From contig CM042539.1 in the NCBI GenBank assembly GCA_023630585.1, forward strand, positions 22,015,755 through 22,079,754: a DNA stretch of 64,000 bases, in the 5' to 3' direction. Both the position numbers and the translations under genes were made by a program. Positions within the stretch are counted from its first letter, which is position 1; each line of letters starts with the position of its first letter. Positions 46,401-58,044 of this stretch are shown here, one piece after another. The notes beneath the pieces are model-generated. The model worked only from the letters and a program-made list of their open reading frames with translations. It did not search any database and had not been told where the DNA came from. Source of the DNA: Cranoglanis bouderius (Eukaryota > Chordata > Actinopteri > Siluriformes > Cranoglanididae).

Positions 46401-49400
46401 GAGTAATGTTTTACATCAAACAATAAATGCCTTCACCTCTCCAGCTGGGTTAGTCATTGCTGCTGATGACAGCATTTTTCATAACTGAATAGTGATTGCC
46501 AGTGATTTTCCAATTAGACTGAACCTATAAATAAACATTTATTGCCACTTAGAAGAGCACAGTCTCAGTTCTTCTAGGCTAAAAGGAGAACAGTTTGCTA
46601 AACATTATAATAATGTATTTCAATACTAAGACAGAAATAAATTCAAGTATGCCTGAAGTTCAGGTTTCTACAGCCCCAGCTTCTATAATAAGAATAATTA
46701 ATTCTAAATAAGAACATTTCATCCACAGTTATATTACCTGAATATATAACTAAAGCATTGCCCTGTTATAGCTCTCAAGTGGTAAGGAAAGCATTTCTGT
46801 GCTATAGATAACAGCATTTCTGTCTAATAATCTCCATGTGACATTGCAACCTGTTCTTGATCACACCAGTTTATGCCAGTGGGTGTAAAAGAAGAGAGTA
46901 GAAAGCCAGTCATATTTTCCTCAGTGATGTTCCCTTGCTCACTATTAGAGTTTGTTGATAAGTACAGATTTTTGGAGAGCAGTTGTGTCGTCTTTCATCA
47001 TAGCAATTCTTCAACGTGGATTTGTTTTTACTTTCAGGCATTTCTGCTCAAGAACATCCTATTCAACATGGAGAGCTCAAACTGGAGAAATATCTCTGGT
47101 ATGTGCTGTGGAATGAATTTTAATGATTAAGTTTCCTTAATCATTTTCAGATGGCCATCTTTCCTGAAGTTATGTGCAGGTTTATAAACCTTGCAGGATG
47201 TTCTAAAAACTAGACAAAATAAGCTAGTGTATTTATTAATCTACTTAGAGTTTTGAAATATATCTTGACACGTTATAGAATATATTTAATATTTGAACTC
47301 CTTTGTCATTGCCTACTATTGAGTATTATAAGGTTTGTTCAAGCAGATATGCCAAAAATATCATATAGTGATATTTGAAGACTTTTATATGACCCCAGAA
47401 AAACAGTAGCATAAAAAAAAGAAAAGAGAAACTGAGTTTTTAATGTCTAGAAAATAAATTGAAACTGAAAAAGAGAGGGGAAAAAAAGAATACATTCTAA
47501 TAAACATTTTTTTTTTAAATATAATTTTAAAGAATTTTTTTTTTTTTTTTTTTTAAGTTACAAAAACATATCGTAATATCATGATGGCATACAGGTATTT
47601 TATGATGATATTGCTATAATATCACCACATTGCTAAGCCCTAATCTAGACCTAAACCTGGATTTCTTTAAAACTGATTTGTGACCATGTCTATTGTTATA
47701 AGCACTATACAAATACAATTTAATTGTAACATTATAATGAAATTGTGTTGCTCAGTCTTACGTAGAGTTGAAGTCTTCACTGCTGAAATCGGTATGTGAC
47801 TCAAAATGATTTCTGTATTTAGAGGAGGAGCAGCGCTTGGCCCTGTGCTCTACTCTCACTGAGATTCTGGTGTCAGCCAGCATTGGCAAGACTCACAACT
47901 TCTGCCTGGCCACGTGGGCTCCCTCCAAATCCACAGATGAGAACAGGGACATCACTGAAGACCACACAGAACCAGAATCCAGTCAGAACTCACATACCCG
48001 ACAGCAGCCGCCCAGTGAGAGTCTGAGTCTTTTGACTTTTAATACTTTGATTTTAATATTGGATTCTGTATCGCAAATTATAAAAAAAAATATCAGAAAC
48101 CTGTTGCATTGTTCATTTGTGTAGAATGTCACTATAAAATCATTATTGTAACATTTTGTACAACATGCGAGATGAAAGTATACCTAACATGTCCTGAGAG
48201 CTGTGATTTGATTCCACATGTTGACATACTTCCTTTTGAAACATTGACTAATGAATACTAAAATGAACACCGGGGTCTGCTTATGGATGCGGGACTGTGA
48301 GCTGTAGAGGCAGACAAAGGCACAATTTATTAAAATTTAGTAAAACTAATTGTGTGTTTCACACACGAATAATAAATTATAATACATCATTTTAAAACCA
48401 AGAAGAAGGAAGCAACCTGGTCTGAAATTCTAAATTGTAAATGCTTGTGTTCTTTGCACCCAGTTGTCTTGGTTATCGGGCTCTGTAGTATAATTCTTTA
48501 TATTTTGTTGAATGTGTTTGTATTTTTGCTGTGTTTGTGTATGTAGCTGCTTTGGCTGCTGAGGAGCTTGGCTTCGAGCGGTTTCACAGCATGGTACAGT
48601 AAGTGCACACTGTTAACTCTACTAAAAACACACAATGCAAAAGTTGCATACTTCCAAGAAAAATCCACTCTGAACAACCTGCATGTTAATCTTCTAATAT
48701 AATTAACATGTGATTTTCAATGGTGTCCAACTTGTTTTGGAGACATTCCATAATGTTAAATGTAACTACAAATGGATAAAAAGTACTATGTTTTTGTTTT
48801 TTGTAATAAAAAGATCGCGTTGTAATGCGCTGTGGTATACAAGGAATTATACCCTTTGTGACATGCTGTTAAAATGATACAGAAATGATAGACTCTTGAC
48901 TATTTTCCTATAAAAGCACACCCAGTTGTGTTTTATTCCTTACATAAAAATTAAAGCAGTAGTTCAAACATGGAGCAGTACCATCTAACATTTCCAGAGG
49001 TTTTGTGTCTGCTTATATCTCCTGGATCAATGGTGGATTAAAAAACAAAAGAAAAATCATAACCACTTGGTGTGTGCTCACGGTTATGGTATTTTATTAA
49101 TCTTGTGTATTTTGTTTGTTTGTTAATAGTAAAAGGACACTAAAGACTGCTGCTGAGCTAAAGGAGATAATACTATCACTGTTCGACACTTGGAGGAATA
49201 AATTTGGTGTCTTGCTCTTCTTGTATTCTGTAATACTTACAAAGGTAGAACTGAGCTCACTCAATTTGTATGCAATATCTCTATGCATGTTTATTTATAT
49301 GTTTGTGTGTCTGTGTGTGCACTAATATTGTATTTTCTTTTAACTACAGGGTATTGAGAACATAAAGAATGAGATAGAGGACACTTCAGAGCCACTTATT

Positions 49401-51648
49401 GACCCAGTGTATGGCCATGGCAGGTATGATAATGTGTGATGTCAGATCGTTTATAGACATCTCCCGAATTATTGGCAGTTTTCACAAAAATGAGCAAAAA
49501 TTTATCATATACAATGAGTGGTATTTCCACTAGAGGGCAGAAAATGAAAACAAATATAAATAAAAATCTTACACTTCACTGTAGAAAAAAATGCAGAAGA
49601 GGCTATGGTTTATTACTTACTTCTGGCTTCTAAATCACTAATACAGTGCTTTTAGGTGCTAAAGGTGACCAGATAGAGAACAGTTTTCAGCAAATTTTCA
49701 GATTTGTCCACAGAAAAAGTTGTGGGCAGAAAAACCTTGTTGATGATAGGTCAGAAGGAGAATGGCCAGACTGGTTTGAGGTGGAAAGCTACGGCAACTC
49801 AAATTGCCACTCTTTACAAACATGATGAGCAGAAAGCACAAAAGTTGAGCCTTGAGGCGGATGGGCTAGTAGAATACCACATTGGGTTCCACTCCTGTCA
49901 GCCCAGAACATGTATCTGAAGCTTCAGTGCAGTGTAGACACTCACCAAAATTGGACAGTTGAAAATCAGAAACTTGTCACCTAGTTTTTCTTCCATTTAA
50001 TTTAATTTTTTAAATCTATGTTCTCATATTTAACATTGTTTCCTCATTTTTCATTCATATCAATGAAGAAACCTTATTTCCTCTCTGCTACTGATGAGAG
50101 TAACCAATGTTAAATTGATTTTTATGGGGTTTTTTTTTTGGGTTTTTTTTAGTTGTATACTATGATGACTAAAGCAGTGGTCCTCTTTTCTCTCTCTCCA
50201 TCTTTATAGTCAAAGCCTGATCAACCTGCTGGTCATGGGACATGCAGTGTCAAACGTATGGGATGGGGACAGGGAATGCTCTGGAATGAGTAAGAATGTC
50301 TTCTGCTTTTAGAAATCTTTTTCATCATTGGTTTATGTTCTAACACTTTTCCACTAGGTGGTAGTATTACTTTGCAGTTGCATTAAATTTAGGCTTCTGA
50401 GCTTACCATCAGTGAATTTCTCTCTATTGTTGGTATAGTATTACTTAAGCCGTGTTACTTAAAATGTCATTAAGATGTCCCAGAACAGTTTAAAATAATA
50501 GAATAATAGTACTTTTTAGACTTAATTAGATCAGGTGTTTCCTTTATTTGCTTACAGAGCTTCATGGGATCCATGAACAGGCTACCGTTGGCTTTCTCAC
50601 ACTAATGGAATCACTACGGTACTGCAAGGTATGCACGCACAAACACACCTGATTGGGTGCGGTGTAGTATGTGTTGTGTACACAGGGCTCAGTGACTTGT
50701 CTTATTCTGGCTAATGAGGTTTAATGTGCTCACATAAATAAAACAGTGTTCATAAATCCTCTATATTTAACACATAGCGGGGACCAAAAAAATAAAATAA
50801 AATGCACAAATGTGCATGCTTTGAAAATTATAGAGCTGTGTAGACATGCTGAAAAGCAAAAATCCAAAATAACTGGATTATTATTAGAACTATTTGCAAA
50901 AAGCTATTGACCCATTGTTGCATTCTCAAGAGGAGTAAAAAAAAAAAAATACTGTGATCATTTCCCGTGTTAAATGACTCTCTAAGTTTTAGCATGAGAA
51001 TATTAGTTCAGCAAACTGTTTAGCAATGCTGGCAGCACTCATACATCTATTCTGCAAAGCTAACCTCTGGATATGATGCTGAGCACGTGCACTCAACTTC
51101 TTTGGTCGACCATGGCGAGGCCTGTTCTGAGTGGAACCTGTCGTGTTAAACCGCTGTATGGTCTTGGCCACCATGCTGCAGCTCAGTTTCAGGGTGTTGG
51201 CAATCTTTTTATAGCATAGGCCATCTTTATGTAGAGCAACAATTCTTTTTTTCAGATCCTTAGAGAGTTCTTTGCCATGAGGTGCCATGTTGAACTTCCA
51301 GTGACCAGTATGAGAGAGTGTGAGAACGATAACACCAAACTTAACACACCTGCTCCCCATTCACACCTGAGACCTTGTAACACTAACAAGTCACATGACA
51401 CCGGGGAGGGAAAAAGGCTAATTTGGCCCAATTTGGACATTTTCAGTTAGGGGTGTACTCACTTTTGTTGCCAGCCGTTTAGACATTAATGGCTGTGTGT
51501 TGAGTTATTTTGAGGGGACAGTAAATTTACACTGTTATACAAGCTGTACACCCACTACTTTACATTGTACCAAAGTGTCATTTCGTCAGTGTTGTCTCAT
51601 GAAAAGATGTAATAAAATATTTACAAAAATGTGAGGGGTGTGAGATAC

Positions 51649-51711
<63 letters not shown>

Positions 51712-54700
51712 GCATATAATATATAACATATATCATAAATGCACATTTAAAACAAGTCACTAACTTTCACCAGCGAGCACCTTAAGCCGAATGAACGTAA
51801 AAGGCTTCTTTTTTTTTTTTCCCCTCATTAAATCTCAAACATGTTATCTGGTGAAATGAAGAGACTTTTGACTATAAGTACAATAAGTGTTGCCAGCTTT
51901 CTTTCACCAATATGGTAAGGATAATGGTCGAAAAGAACGTGAAAAATTTAAATAACTTAAAATTTCCTTTTCAAATTTCCTATAATTTGAATAGTTTGAA
52001 TAATTTCAAACCCCCCAACAACACCATGCCCCCGGAACTCAGGCAACACCTAAGCCCTCTGGAAACCTAGGGAAAACCCTGGCATTTTTAATAAGTCATA
52101 TAGGTGGGAATCCTGAGGCAAAAATCCATCATTAGAGGGGGATCTAATCTTCTGCGAAGTATTGCTTTTTATGATGTTAAGGTTTTGAATAATTGTGCAT
52201 TGACTCGGGTAACTGAACTGAACCCAAAACCCAAAATACCATCAGTTTGGTCAACCTTTAAACTACTACCATTTAATATCTACTCTGTAAAAGTGTCTCC
52301 ATTCGAAATGTTGACCATTTGTTTCTGGTGGTTGCACTGTTGCTCTGATTCTTGCGCTCTTTAGTCTAGCCCTCAAATATTCAAACCTCAGTCAACTGCA
52401 GTGACTTCTATCCACAGCTAAATAATGCGCTTTAACGATCACATTGGATTTTAATGATCCACACACATCAATCTGTCCATGCTCTAACAGACATGCACAC
52501 AAATATGCATGTGCGTCAAGATTTTGGTCAAAACAATGAGACTGTATTCTGTGGACAGCAAAAAATGATCTGAATTCACCAAATTCTTTCACACAGTATT
52601 CAAATTACAGGGGTTAGACAAAATCATGGAAAAATAATGAGAATACCAGATGCAGGACCTAAATGTTAATTAAGAATGTATGAATTGTTTATTTTATTGT
52701 TAACAGTAGACTGTGCTATAAAATTCTTTTATAGTGCTGGTTTTGAGACATCATAAATGATTCTTGAGAACAAGGAGAACTTAGTAAGGTGATCAAATTG
52801 CAGTTAGAGGGATAAAAGTCAACATATATTGCATTTCACCCATACAAATGCTTTTTGGAAGGGATTGGCAGAAACTATAATAAGCATTCTCCATGTCCAT
52901 CTGTCAAGCAAAGTTGCTTAATTGAAAGAAATTGCTATTAGAATCACCGACAAACTAGGTCCAATATTTAAAAAAAAAAAATGTTTGCTCAGTGGATTTG
53001 TGCTACTGATCAGGAAGTTCAAATCCCAACACCACCAAATTGCCACTGTTGGTTCCTTGAGCAAGGCCCTTAACCCTCAACTGCATAAAGAAGCATTAGT
53101 CATAATTGGAGCTCTAATACAACAACATTTGTAAAGATTTTTTACTCCTTGAACATTGCTAATTCCACATAATTCCCTACATGAGTAATACATTTCTGCA
53201 TTTTGGAAGCTCTACCAGTTTTTAATTCCAGTACACTCTCAGAAATAAAGCTACCAAACTGCCGCTTTCCTTGTCACTGGGGTGGTACCATCAAGTGTAC
53301 ATCTTTTATCCATTTAGTACATATCTTTCACATGGAAATTGAATATACTAGTACACTACTAAAAATACACTATTTGGCCAGAAGTTTGTGGGCACTTGAC
53401 CATTATACCCATATGTGGTTCTTCCCCAAACTGTTGCCACAAAATTGCGATGCACGATTGTATAGGATGTCTTTGTATGCTGTAGTGTTACACATTCCCC
53501 TCACTGGAACTAAGAGGCCCAAAACCTGTTCCAGCATAGCAGTGTCCCTGAGCACAAAGCGAGCTCCATGGAGACATGGTTTGCCCAGGTTGGTGTGGAA
53601 GAACTCGAGTGGCCTGCACAGAGCCCTCCCCTCAACCCCACTGGAACGTCAAATGCACCCCAAGCCTCCTCATCTAACATCAGTGCCTGACCTCACTCTT
53701 GTGGCTGAATGGTCAAATCCCCACAGTCATGCTCTGAAATCGAGTAGAAGTGTGGAGGTTATTATTGCAGCAAAGGGCTAAATCTGGAATGGGATGTTCA
53801 AAATGCACATATGGATGTAGTGATCAGGTGTCCACATATCTTTGGCTATATACTGTAATTGATGGTACACAATTGGAGCTTAAGGACCACTAATTTACTC
53901 TAAAAGCTAATTAAATGCACACCACATGCATCTTCCCATGAACAAGACTTAAGGTATTAAAAAAATGTCCCCTTAAAGGTACCACCTCAGCGACAAGGAA
54001 AAAGTACAGTTTGGTAGTCTTGAGTGTCAAATTTTAAAATAATCTGCAGTAGATATACACAGATATAAGATATGTACAGCTCCTTTCAGAGCAGCCATCT
54101 GCTTCATTAAGCATGTCCTACTAAAACATGTTTTATACCCCCAACAGAAAATGTTTGGGGAGTCCAAATTCAGTGCAGTGTATTGTTTTAACCTGAGAGG
54201 AGAAATACAAAGCTGAAAGCAGAGCAGTAATTAAGGAGTTGGTTTATTTGGAATGGCACCTAACTGAGCGGCGCTTCAGGGTACACTCTTGCTCTGTTTG
54301 GAGTGGAAGTCAGCAGGAATGTGTCAGCTCATATTTAGGAGCATCTGAGCCCCCGTTACAATATTTATTTAGCTCTTAATACGGTGTTTCTGAAGCATAC
54401 ACATAACCTAAACTGGGGTAACTGCCTACCTGAGGAGTGATGAAGGAGGTCCATCAGCACCATCATGTTTGAATACACAGTTGGATTCCAGCCTGAGAAG
54501 TTCAGAAAACCCACCGTAAACATGATTATTCAGCAGAACATGCATGTCTCGTATATCACCTCTCTGTTGCTCTCAAACTGCTGACTCCACTGAAAAAAGC
54601 TAGAGTTAAGTTTGTGTAGCCCAGAAATGTTTGTGTGTGAGATTATACATTGAACATTTAGTAGTTGCATAGACAATGCTACAGCTAATTAACCTTACAT

Positions 54701-56680
54701 TTACTAAAATTAAATTTTTATGCGTCTTCCATTTGGCAATACTCAGTTCTTTTACACTTCTTTTGCTGTCAATATTTACACACTGCCTAATAATCAATAG
54801 GAATGAAAAGGCAGTCGTACTTTTTTTTTTGTTTGTTTGTTTGTTTTTTGTTATAATAATAGTATTTTCTCTTTCAAACACTTGTGCCAAAATTTATACC
54901 CCTAAAGAATACAAATCGTCAATTTGTCAACTTTTTTTGCACTAACGTTAACTGTACATACAGTATCTCACAAAAGTGAGTACACCCCTCACATTTTTGT
55001 AAACATTTTATTATATCTTTTCATGGAATAACACTGAAGAAATGACACTTTGCTACAATGTAAAGTAGTGAGTGTACAGCTTGTATAACAGTGTAAATTT
55101 GCTGTTCCCTCAAAAGAACTCAACACACAGCCATTAATGTCTAAACCGCTGGCAACAAAAGTGAGTACACCCCTAAGTGAAAATGTCCAAATTGGGCTCA
55201 AAGTGTCAATATTTTGTGTGGCCACCATTATTTTCCAGCACTGCCTTAACCCTGTTGGGCATGGAGTTCACCAGAGCTTCACAGGTTGCCACTGGAGTCC
55301 TCTTCCACTTCTCCATGACGACATCACAGAGCTGGTGGATGTTAGGGACCTTGTGCTCCCCCACAGATGCTCAACAGGGTTTAGGTCTGGAGACATGATT
55401 GGCCAGTCCATCACCTCAGCCTCTTTAGCAAGGCAGTGGTCGTCTTGGAGGTGTGTTTGGGGTCGTTATCATTTTGGAATACTGCCCTGTGGCCCAGTTT
55501 CCAAAGGGAGGGGATCATGCTCTGCTTCAATAGATGCTCTCCCCAGTGCCGGCAGCACTCATGCAGCCCCAGACCATGACACTCCCACCACCATGCTTGA
55601 CTGTAGGCAAGACACACTTGTCTTTGTACTCCTCACCTGGTTGCCGCCACACATGCTTGACACCATCTGAACCAAATAAGTTTATCTTGGTCTCATCAGA
55701 CCACAGGACATGGTTCCAGTAATCCATGTCCTTAGTCTGCTTGTCTTCAGCAAACTGTTTGCGGGCAGTGTACGGCATATGGTCTGAGCGCTGACAGGCT
55801 GACCCCCCCACCCCTTCAACCTCTGCAGCAATGCTGGCAGCACTCATACGTCTATTCTGCAAAGCCAACCTCTGGATATGATGCTGAGCACGTGCACTCA
55901 ACTTCTTTGGTTGACCATGGTGAGGCCTGTTCTGAGTGGAACCTGTCCTGTTAAACCACTGTATGGTCTTGGCCACCATGCTGCAGCTCAAATTCAGGGT
56001 GTTGGCAATCTTCTTATAGCCTAGGCCATCTTTATGTAGAGCAACAATTCTTTTTTTCAGATCCTTAGAGTTCTTTGCCATGAGGTGCCATGTTGAACTT
56101 CCAGTGACCAGTATGAGAGAGTGAGAGAGCGATAACACCAAACTTAACACACCTGCTCCCCATTTGTACCTGAGACCTTGTAACACTAATGAGTCGCATG
56201 ACACCAGGGAGGGAAAATGGCTAATTGGGCCCAATTGGGACATTTTCACTTAGGGGTGTACTCACTTTTGTTGCCAGCAGTTTAAACATTAATGGCTGTG
56301 TGTTGAGTTATTTTGAGGGGACAGCAAATTTACACTGTTATACAAGCTGTACACTCACTACTTTACATTGTAGCAAAGTGTCATTTCGTCAGTGTTGTCC
56401 CATGAAAAGATATAATAAAAATATTTACAAAAATGTGAGGGGTGTACTCACTTTTGTGAGATACTGTATGTACTGTAGATCTTTACTGGACATTTAGTTC
56501 TTCCTAACTGTGAAGCAGGCATCTTGCTTTCAAAAAAACAGCTATTTTCAGTCTTACCATTCCTTCTTTTTTTTTTCCCCCTTTGCCTTTTTTTCTCAGG
56601 TTGGATCATTTCTCAAATCTCCAAAATTCCCTATATGGATCCTTGGCAGTGAGACCCATCTCTCTGTGTTTTTCACCAAG
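43374..56680 (+). CDS. mindy3: Ubiquitin carboxyl-terminal hydrolase MINDY-3, exons 1-10 (partial)
   Basis: Ten exons splice without a frame break into 301 codons that follow the known MINDY3 (FAM188A, CARP) protein from its start. MINDY enzymes are cysteine proteases that trim Lys48-linked ubiquitin chains; MINDY3 has also been described as a nuclear, apoptosis-linked protein. Seen here: the N-terminal WTQGFVFSETEHSALEQFEG, catalytic Gln46 and Cys52 in EQFEGGPCAVIAPVQAF, a variable hydrophilic linker (about 115-143), ELGFERFHSMV, NKFGVLLFLYSVILTKGIEN, EPLIDPVYGHGSQSLINLL, SNVWDGDRECSGMK, and catalytic His294 in GSETHLSVFF. Vertebrate orthologues have about 445 residues, so the last third, with the EF-hand-like part and C-terminal WPYIELLW region, is missing. 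It was not found before 64000 and probably lies beyond the window. The ATG context (AAAATGT) is good. Introns 1 and 9 are enlarged by transposons. Confidence 0.94.
43574..44498 (+). mobile_element. Tc1-like element, family D, in mindy3 intron 1
   Basis: The ends CACCCACCGGCCACTTTATT and, inverted, CACACGATGGCAGTTTTATT are bounded by TA on both sides. The plus strand keeps a transposase fossil at about 44190-44330 with LFMATIDPSSNGFFQYENAP and CHN, matching the region of the second catalytic Asp (here Glu or lost). A poly-T/A insertion of about 45 bp lies at 44138-44180. It fills 925 of the 1326 bases of intron 1. Confidence 0.85.
44797..44876 (+). CDS. mindy3: mindy3 exon 2
   Basis: Acceptor TTTTCTGCAG, donor GTTATA. 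It completes Gly33 and encodes residues 34-59, including catalytic Gln46 and Cys52 (EQFEGGPCAVIAPVQ). Confidence 0.95.
45302..45985 (-). mobile_element. Tc1-like element, family D, in mindy3 intron 2, partial
   Basis: The left end CACTGACAAATTTATTAGGT and the strings CTGACCAGTCTCGCCTCTGT, GTAGTCTTCTGCTGTTC, TTTCTGAATTGCTTTTCAGC, CCAGCCATCTGGCACCAACA and GACTTTATGCATTGCGCTGC are the minus-strand version of family D. The right end stops near CACAGGTGTTGTATAA. Reading order shows only the 5' half of the element. Confidence 0.75.
47038..47098 (+). CDS. mindy3: mindy3 exon 3
   Basis: Acceptor TTACTTTCAG, donor GTATGTG. Encodes AFLLKNILFNMESSNWRNIS and one base of the next codon (residues 60-79). 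Confidence 0.95.
47823..48014 (+). CDS. mindy3: mindy3 exon 4
   Basis: Acceptor CTGTATTTAG, donor GTGAGA. 192 bases encoding EEEQRLALCSTLTEILVSAS and the variable linker with KSTDENRDITEDHTEPESSQ. The donor is set by the phase of exon 5. Confidence 0.9.
48547..48598 (+). CDS. mindy3: mindy3 exon 5
   Basis: Acceptor GTGTATGTAG, donor GTAAGT. 52 bases encoding ALAAEELGFERFHSMV. The ELGFERFH block is strongly conserved in MINDY3. Confidence 0.92.
49130..49244 (+). CDS. mindy3: mindy3 exon 6
   Basis: Acceptor TTGTTAATAG, donor GTAGAA. 115 bases encoding KRTLKTAAELKEIILSLFDT and WRNKFGVLLFLYSVILTK. Confidence 0.93.
49350..49423 (+). CDS. mindy3: mindy3 exon 7
   Basis: Acceptor TTTAACTACAG, donor GTATGA. 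74 bases encoding GIENIKNEIEDTSEPLIDPV and YGHG, ending in phase 2. Separated from exon 6 by an intron of only 105 bp. Confidence 0.95.
49700..49985 (+). mobile_element. Tc1-like fragment, family D, in mindy3 intron 7
   Basis: Strings such as GGAGAATGGCCAGACTGGTT, CAACTCAAATTGCCACTCTT, GATGAGCAGAAAGCACAAAA and GTTCCACTCCTGTCAGCCCA are the plus-strand form of family D (compare 60100-60340). No terminal repeats. Confidence 0.65.
50210..50289 (+). CDS. mindy3: mindy3 exon 8
   Basis: Acceptor ATCTTTATAG, donor GTAAGA. 80 bases encoding QSLINLLVMGHAVSNVWDGD and RECSGM. Confidence 0.95.
50558..50628 (+). CDS. mindy3: mindy3 exon 9
   Basis: Acceptor TTTGCTTACAG, donor GTATGC. 71 bases encoding LHGIHEQATVGFLTLMESLR and YCK. 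Confidence 0.95.
51010..51652 (-). mobile_element. Tc1-like element, family G copy 1, in mindy3 intron 9, truncated
   Basis: Same family as 54961-56466. It keeps the HTH half of the transposase (start MAPHGKELSKDLKKRIVALH, then PRHGRPKKLSARAQHHIQRL) and most of the right terminal repeat (GTAATAAAATATTTACAAAA, GAGATACTG), which lacks 12 bases within the terminus. The catalytic half is missing; the break lies in CAGCAAACTGTTT near 51010. A (TA)n tract adjoins. Confidence 0.85.
51653..51705. repeat. (TA)n microsatellite
   Basis: About 26 TA units next to the right end of a Tc1 element, as at 8702. Confidence 0.95.
52985..53108 (+). mobile_element. SINE fragment, third type, plus orientation
   Basis: GCTACTGATCAGGAAGTTCA (B-box region), CCCAACACCACCAAATTGCC, ACTGTTGGTTCCTTGAGCAA and GGCCCTTAACCCTCAACTGC match, in opposite orientation, the copy at 58245-58456. 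Confidence 0.65.
53234..54026. mobile_element. MITE with 50-bp inverted ends, carrying a nested Tc1 remnant
   Basis: The left end CACTCTCAGAAATAAAGCTA, CCAAACTGCCGC, CTTGTCACTGGGGTGGTACC is inverted at the right: GGTACCACCTCAGCGACAAG, AGTACAGTTTGGTAGTCTTG, AGTG. TA precedes the left end. Removing the nested element at 53368-53855 leaves about 305 bp without coding capacity. Confidence 0.8.
53368..53855 (+). mobile_element. Tc1-like element, family F, nested in a MITE
   Basis: The ends CACTATTTGGCCAGAAGTTT and, inverted, CAGTATATAGCCAAAGATAT are bounded by TA (53366-53367, 53856-53857). Strings GGTTCTTCCCCAAACTGTTG, GTCTTTGTATGCTGTAGTGT and CCTCACTGGAACTAAGAGGC are shared with the copy at 41843. 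It is the same internally deleted form, so this shape was amplified. Confidence 0.85.
54961..56466 (-). mobile_element. Tc1-like element, family G copy 2, in mindy3 intron 9
   Basis: The ends CAGTATCTCACAAAAGTGAG and its perfect inverted copy are bounded by TA (54959-54960, 56467-56468). The long inverted ends also hold TACACCCCTCACATTTTTGT and GCTTGTATAACAGTGTAAAT. Length 1506 bp. It lies antisense to mindy3. Confidence 0.93.
55206..56091 (-). pseudogene. Broken Tc1 transposase, family G copy 2
   Basis: From the ATG at 56091 the HTH region is readable (KDLKKRIVALHKDGLGYKKI, PHHGQPKKLSARAQHHIQRL). A deletion removes the stretch between the DNA-binding part and RKQFAEDKQTKDMDYW. The first catalytic Asp is kept in LWSDETKINLFG. 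A second deletion after GCMSAAGTGE shifts the frame near 55540. FQNDNDPKHTSKTTTALLKR with the second Asp is open in another frame at 55411-55617, and the C-terminal part follows to about 55206. Not functional. Confidence 0.85.
56600..56680 (+). CDS. mindy3: mindy3 exon 10
   Basis: Acceptor TTTTTCTCAG, donor GTGAGT. 81 bases encoding VGSFLKSPKFPIWILGSETH and LSVFFTK, with catalytic His294. The acceptor lies only 133 bp right of a Tc1 element. Confidence 0.95.
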
Positions 56681-56689
56681 GTGAGTTGC

Positions 56690-58035
56690 TGGAAAACTTC
56701 CACTTGCACTCTCGTGTTCTTAAATTTGTTTTTAAATGTCCTTTAAAATCGTGAAAATACAAGTCATGATCACTCGCTCACCGGCATACCCATACACGAG
56801 ATATAATAAAAGACAACAAACTGACACATAAGCTTACTTCATCACAGAGTCACGTCAACCATTCTGTATTTCTTTTTCTTAAACTTACTTTATTTTTTGT
56901 AATGGTCCCTCTTTCTGAGTCTGGCAGACAGTAGTTGTGTGTCTCTCTTCTTACACAGTAAAACCTCAAAAACACAAGAATGTGCTCTCTAATAGATTTT
57001 AATGCTGTAGACATTTTTTTAAGCGAAAAGGGGAAAAAAGATAAGGGAGGGATTGTGGACCAAATGAGATCGAGAAAGCTTTTGGACTTATAAGGCATCC
57101 AGTGTGGTGTGTTCTGGCTGCCGGCCTCACAGCATGCCGTAGGGTTTGGCACACCCAGCACACAGAGCGAACAGATTTATGAAGTGTGTGTAATGAAGAA
57201 AGCCAGAGTGTGTGAATGTCAGTTTGTGTAATAGCCATGAGTTAGGTGAAGGACCTGTTGACGGATGTGAGAACTGGTCTCATGGACAGTGTTGTCTTCC
57301 TTCTTCGCTAACACAGTGCCGTGCCTCACTTATCGTTATCACTCTAACATCCATTCTGAAATCTGTTTGGTTTTGATGTGTGTATGTTTGTATTTAATTG
57401 CACACAACATGAAGTAACCTGGATATGGGTTTTACAAGAATTATAGTTGTAAAAGAACTGATGCACACTTGTTGCAAATTTGCAAATTAGCTCTTTCTAC
57501 CTCATTCCAAATATTCTTGATACAGTTCAGCTCTAAGTCCTGTCCAGGTCACAACCGTATAGAGATTGTGCTGTGAGCATAAACTGGTGGTATGAAGGGA
57601 TAATGAGAGCGTAGTCAGCCATTATATGCTGTGCTCTTCACACATTCTTCGGTAAAACCTTAATGGAAAACTCCACCCCAAAACACATTAAATATGTTTA
57701 TATTGAAATATCTGTGATGTGTTTATCGATTCAGGTGCTAACGTGGTGGTTGGTGCTGTATTTTCTTTATTTCCACGAGAAGTTAGTGGTTGTGTGTCGA
57801 TGTAATGTTGAAAGCATCTTTTTAAACTTTGTTACATTTTCCAGCAACGTTCAATGTCATATTAATGCGAAATCCAGTGTAGATGTTGTAGGGAAAGCAA
57901 AGATTCCTTACAAAATCAAATTGTGGTCCAGCCATGAGCACAATGCCAAAGGAACATTGGTTAACAGACCAGGCAACCTTTTTTCCATTTCTCAATGCGA
58001 CAGTTTTGACATCTTTTTTTGAATGGATTGTGCCT
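56690..58035. other. Probable mindy3 intron 10, no recognised feature
   Basis: No MINDY3 exon, repeat end or RNA gene recognised. The part 57040-57240 is of balanced composition with no ORF of known family. Confidence 0.35.
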
Positions 58036-58044
58036 GATTGTGTG

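Noticed and set aside
53203..53781. A 192-codon plus-strand ORF
   Set aside because: It spans the edge of a MITE and a nested Tc1 remnant, so it is a chance frame through transposon sequence.
55137..55670. A 177-codon plus-strand ORF
   Set aside because: Antisense shadow of the Tc1 transposase, whose motifs are on the minus strand.
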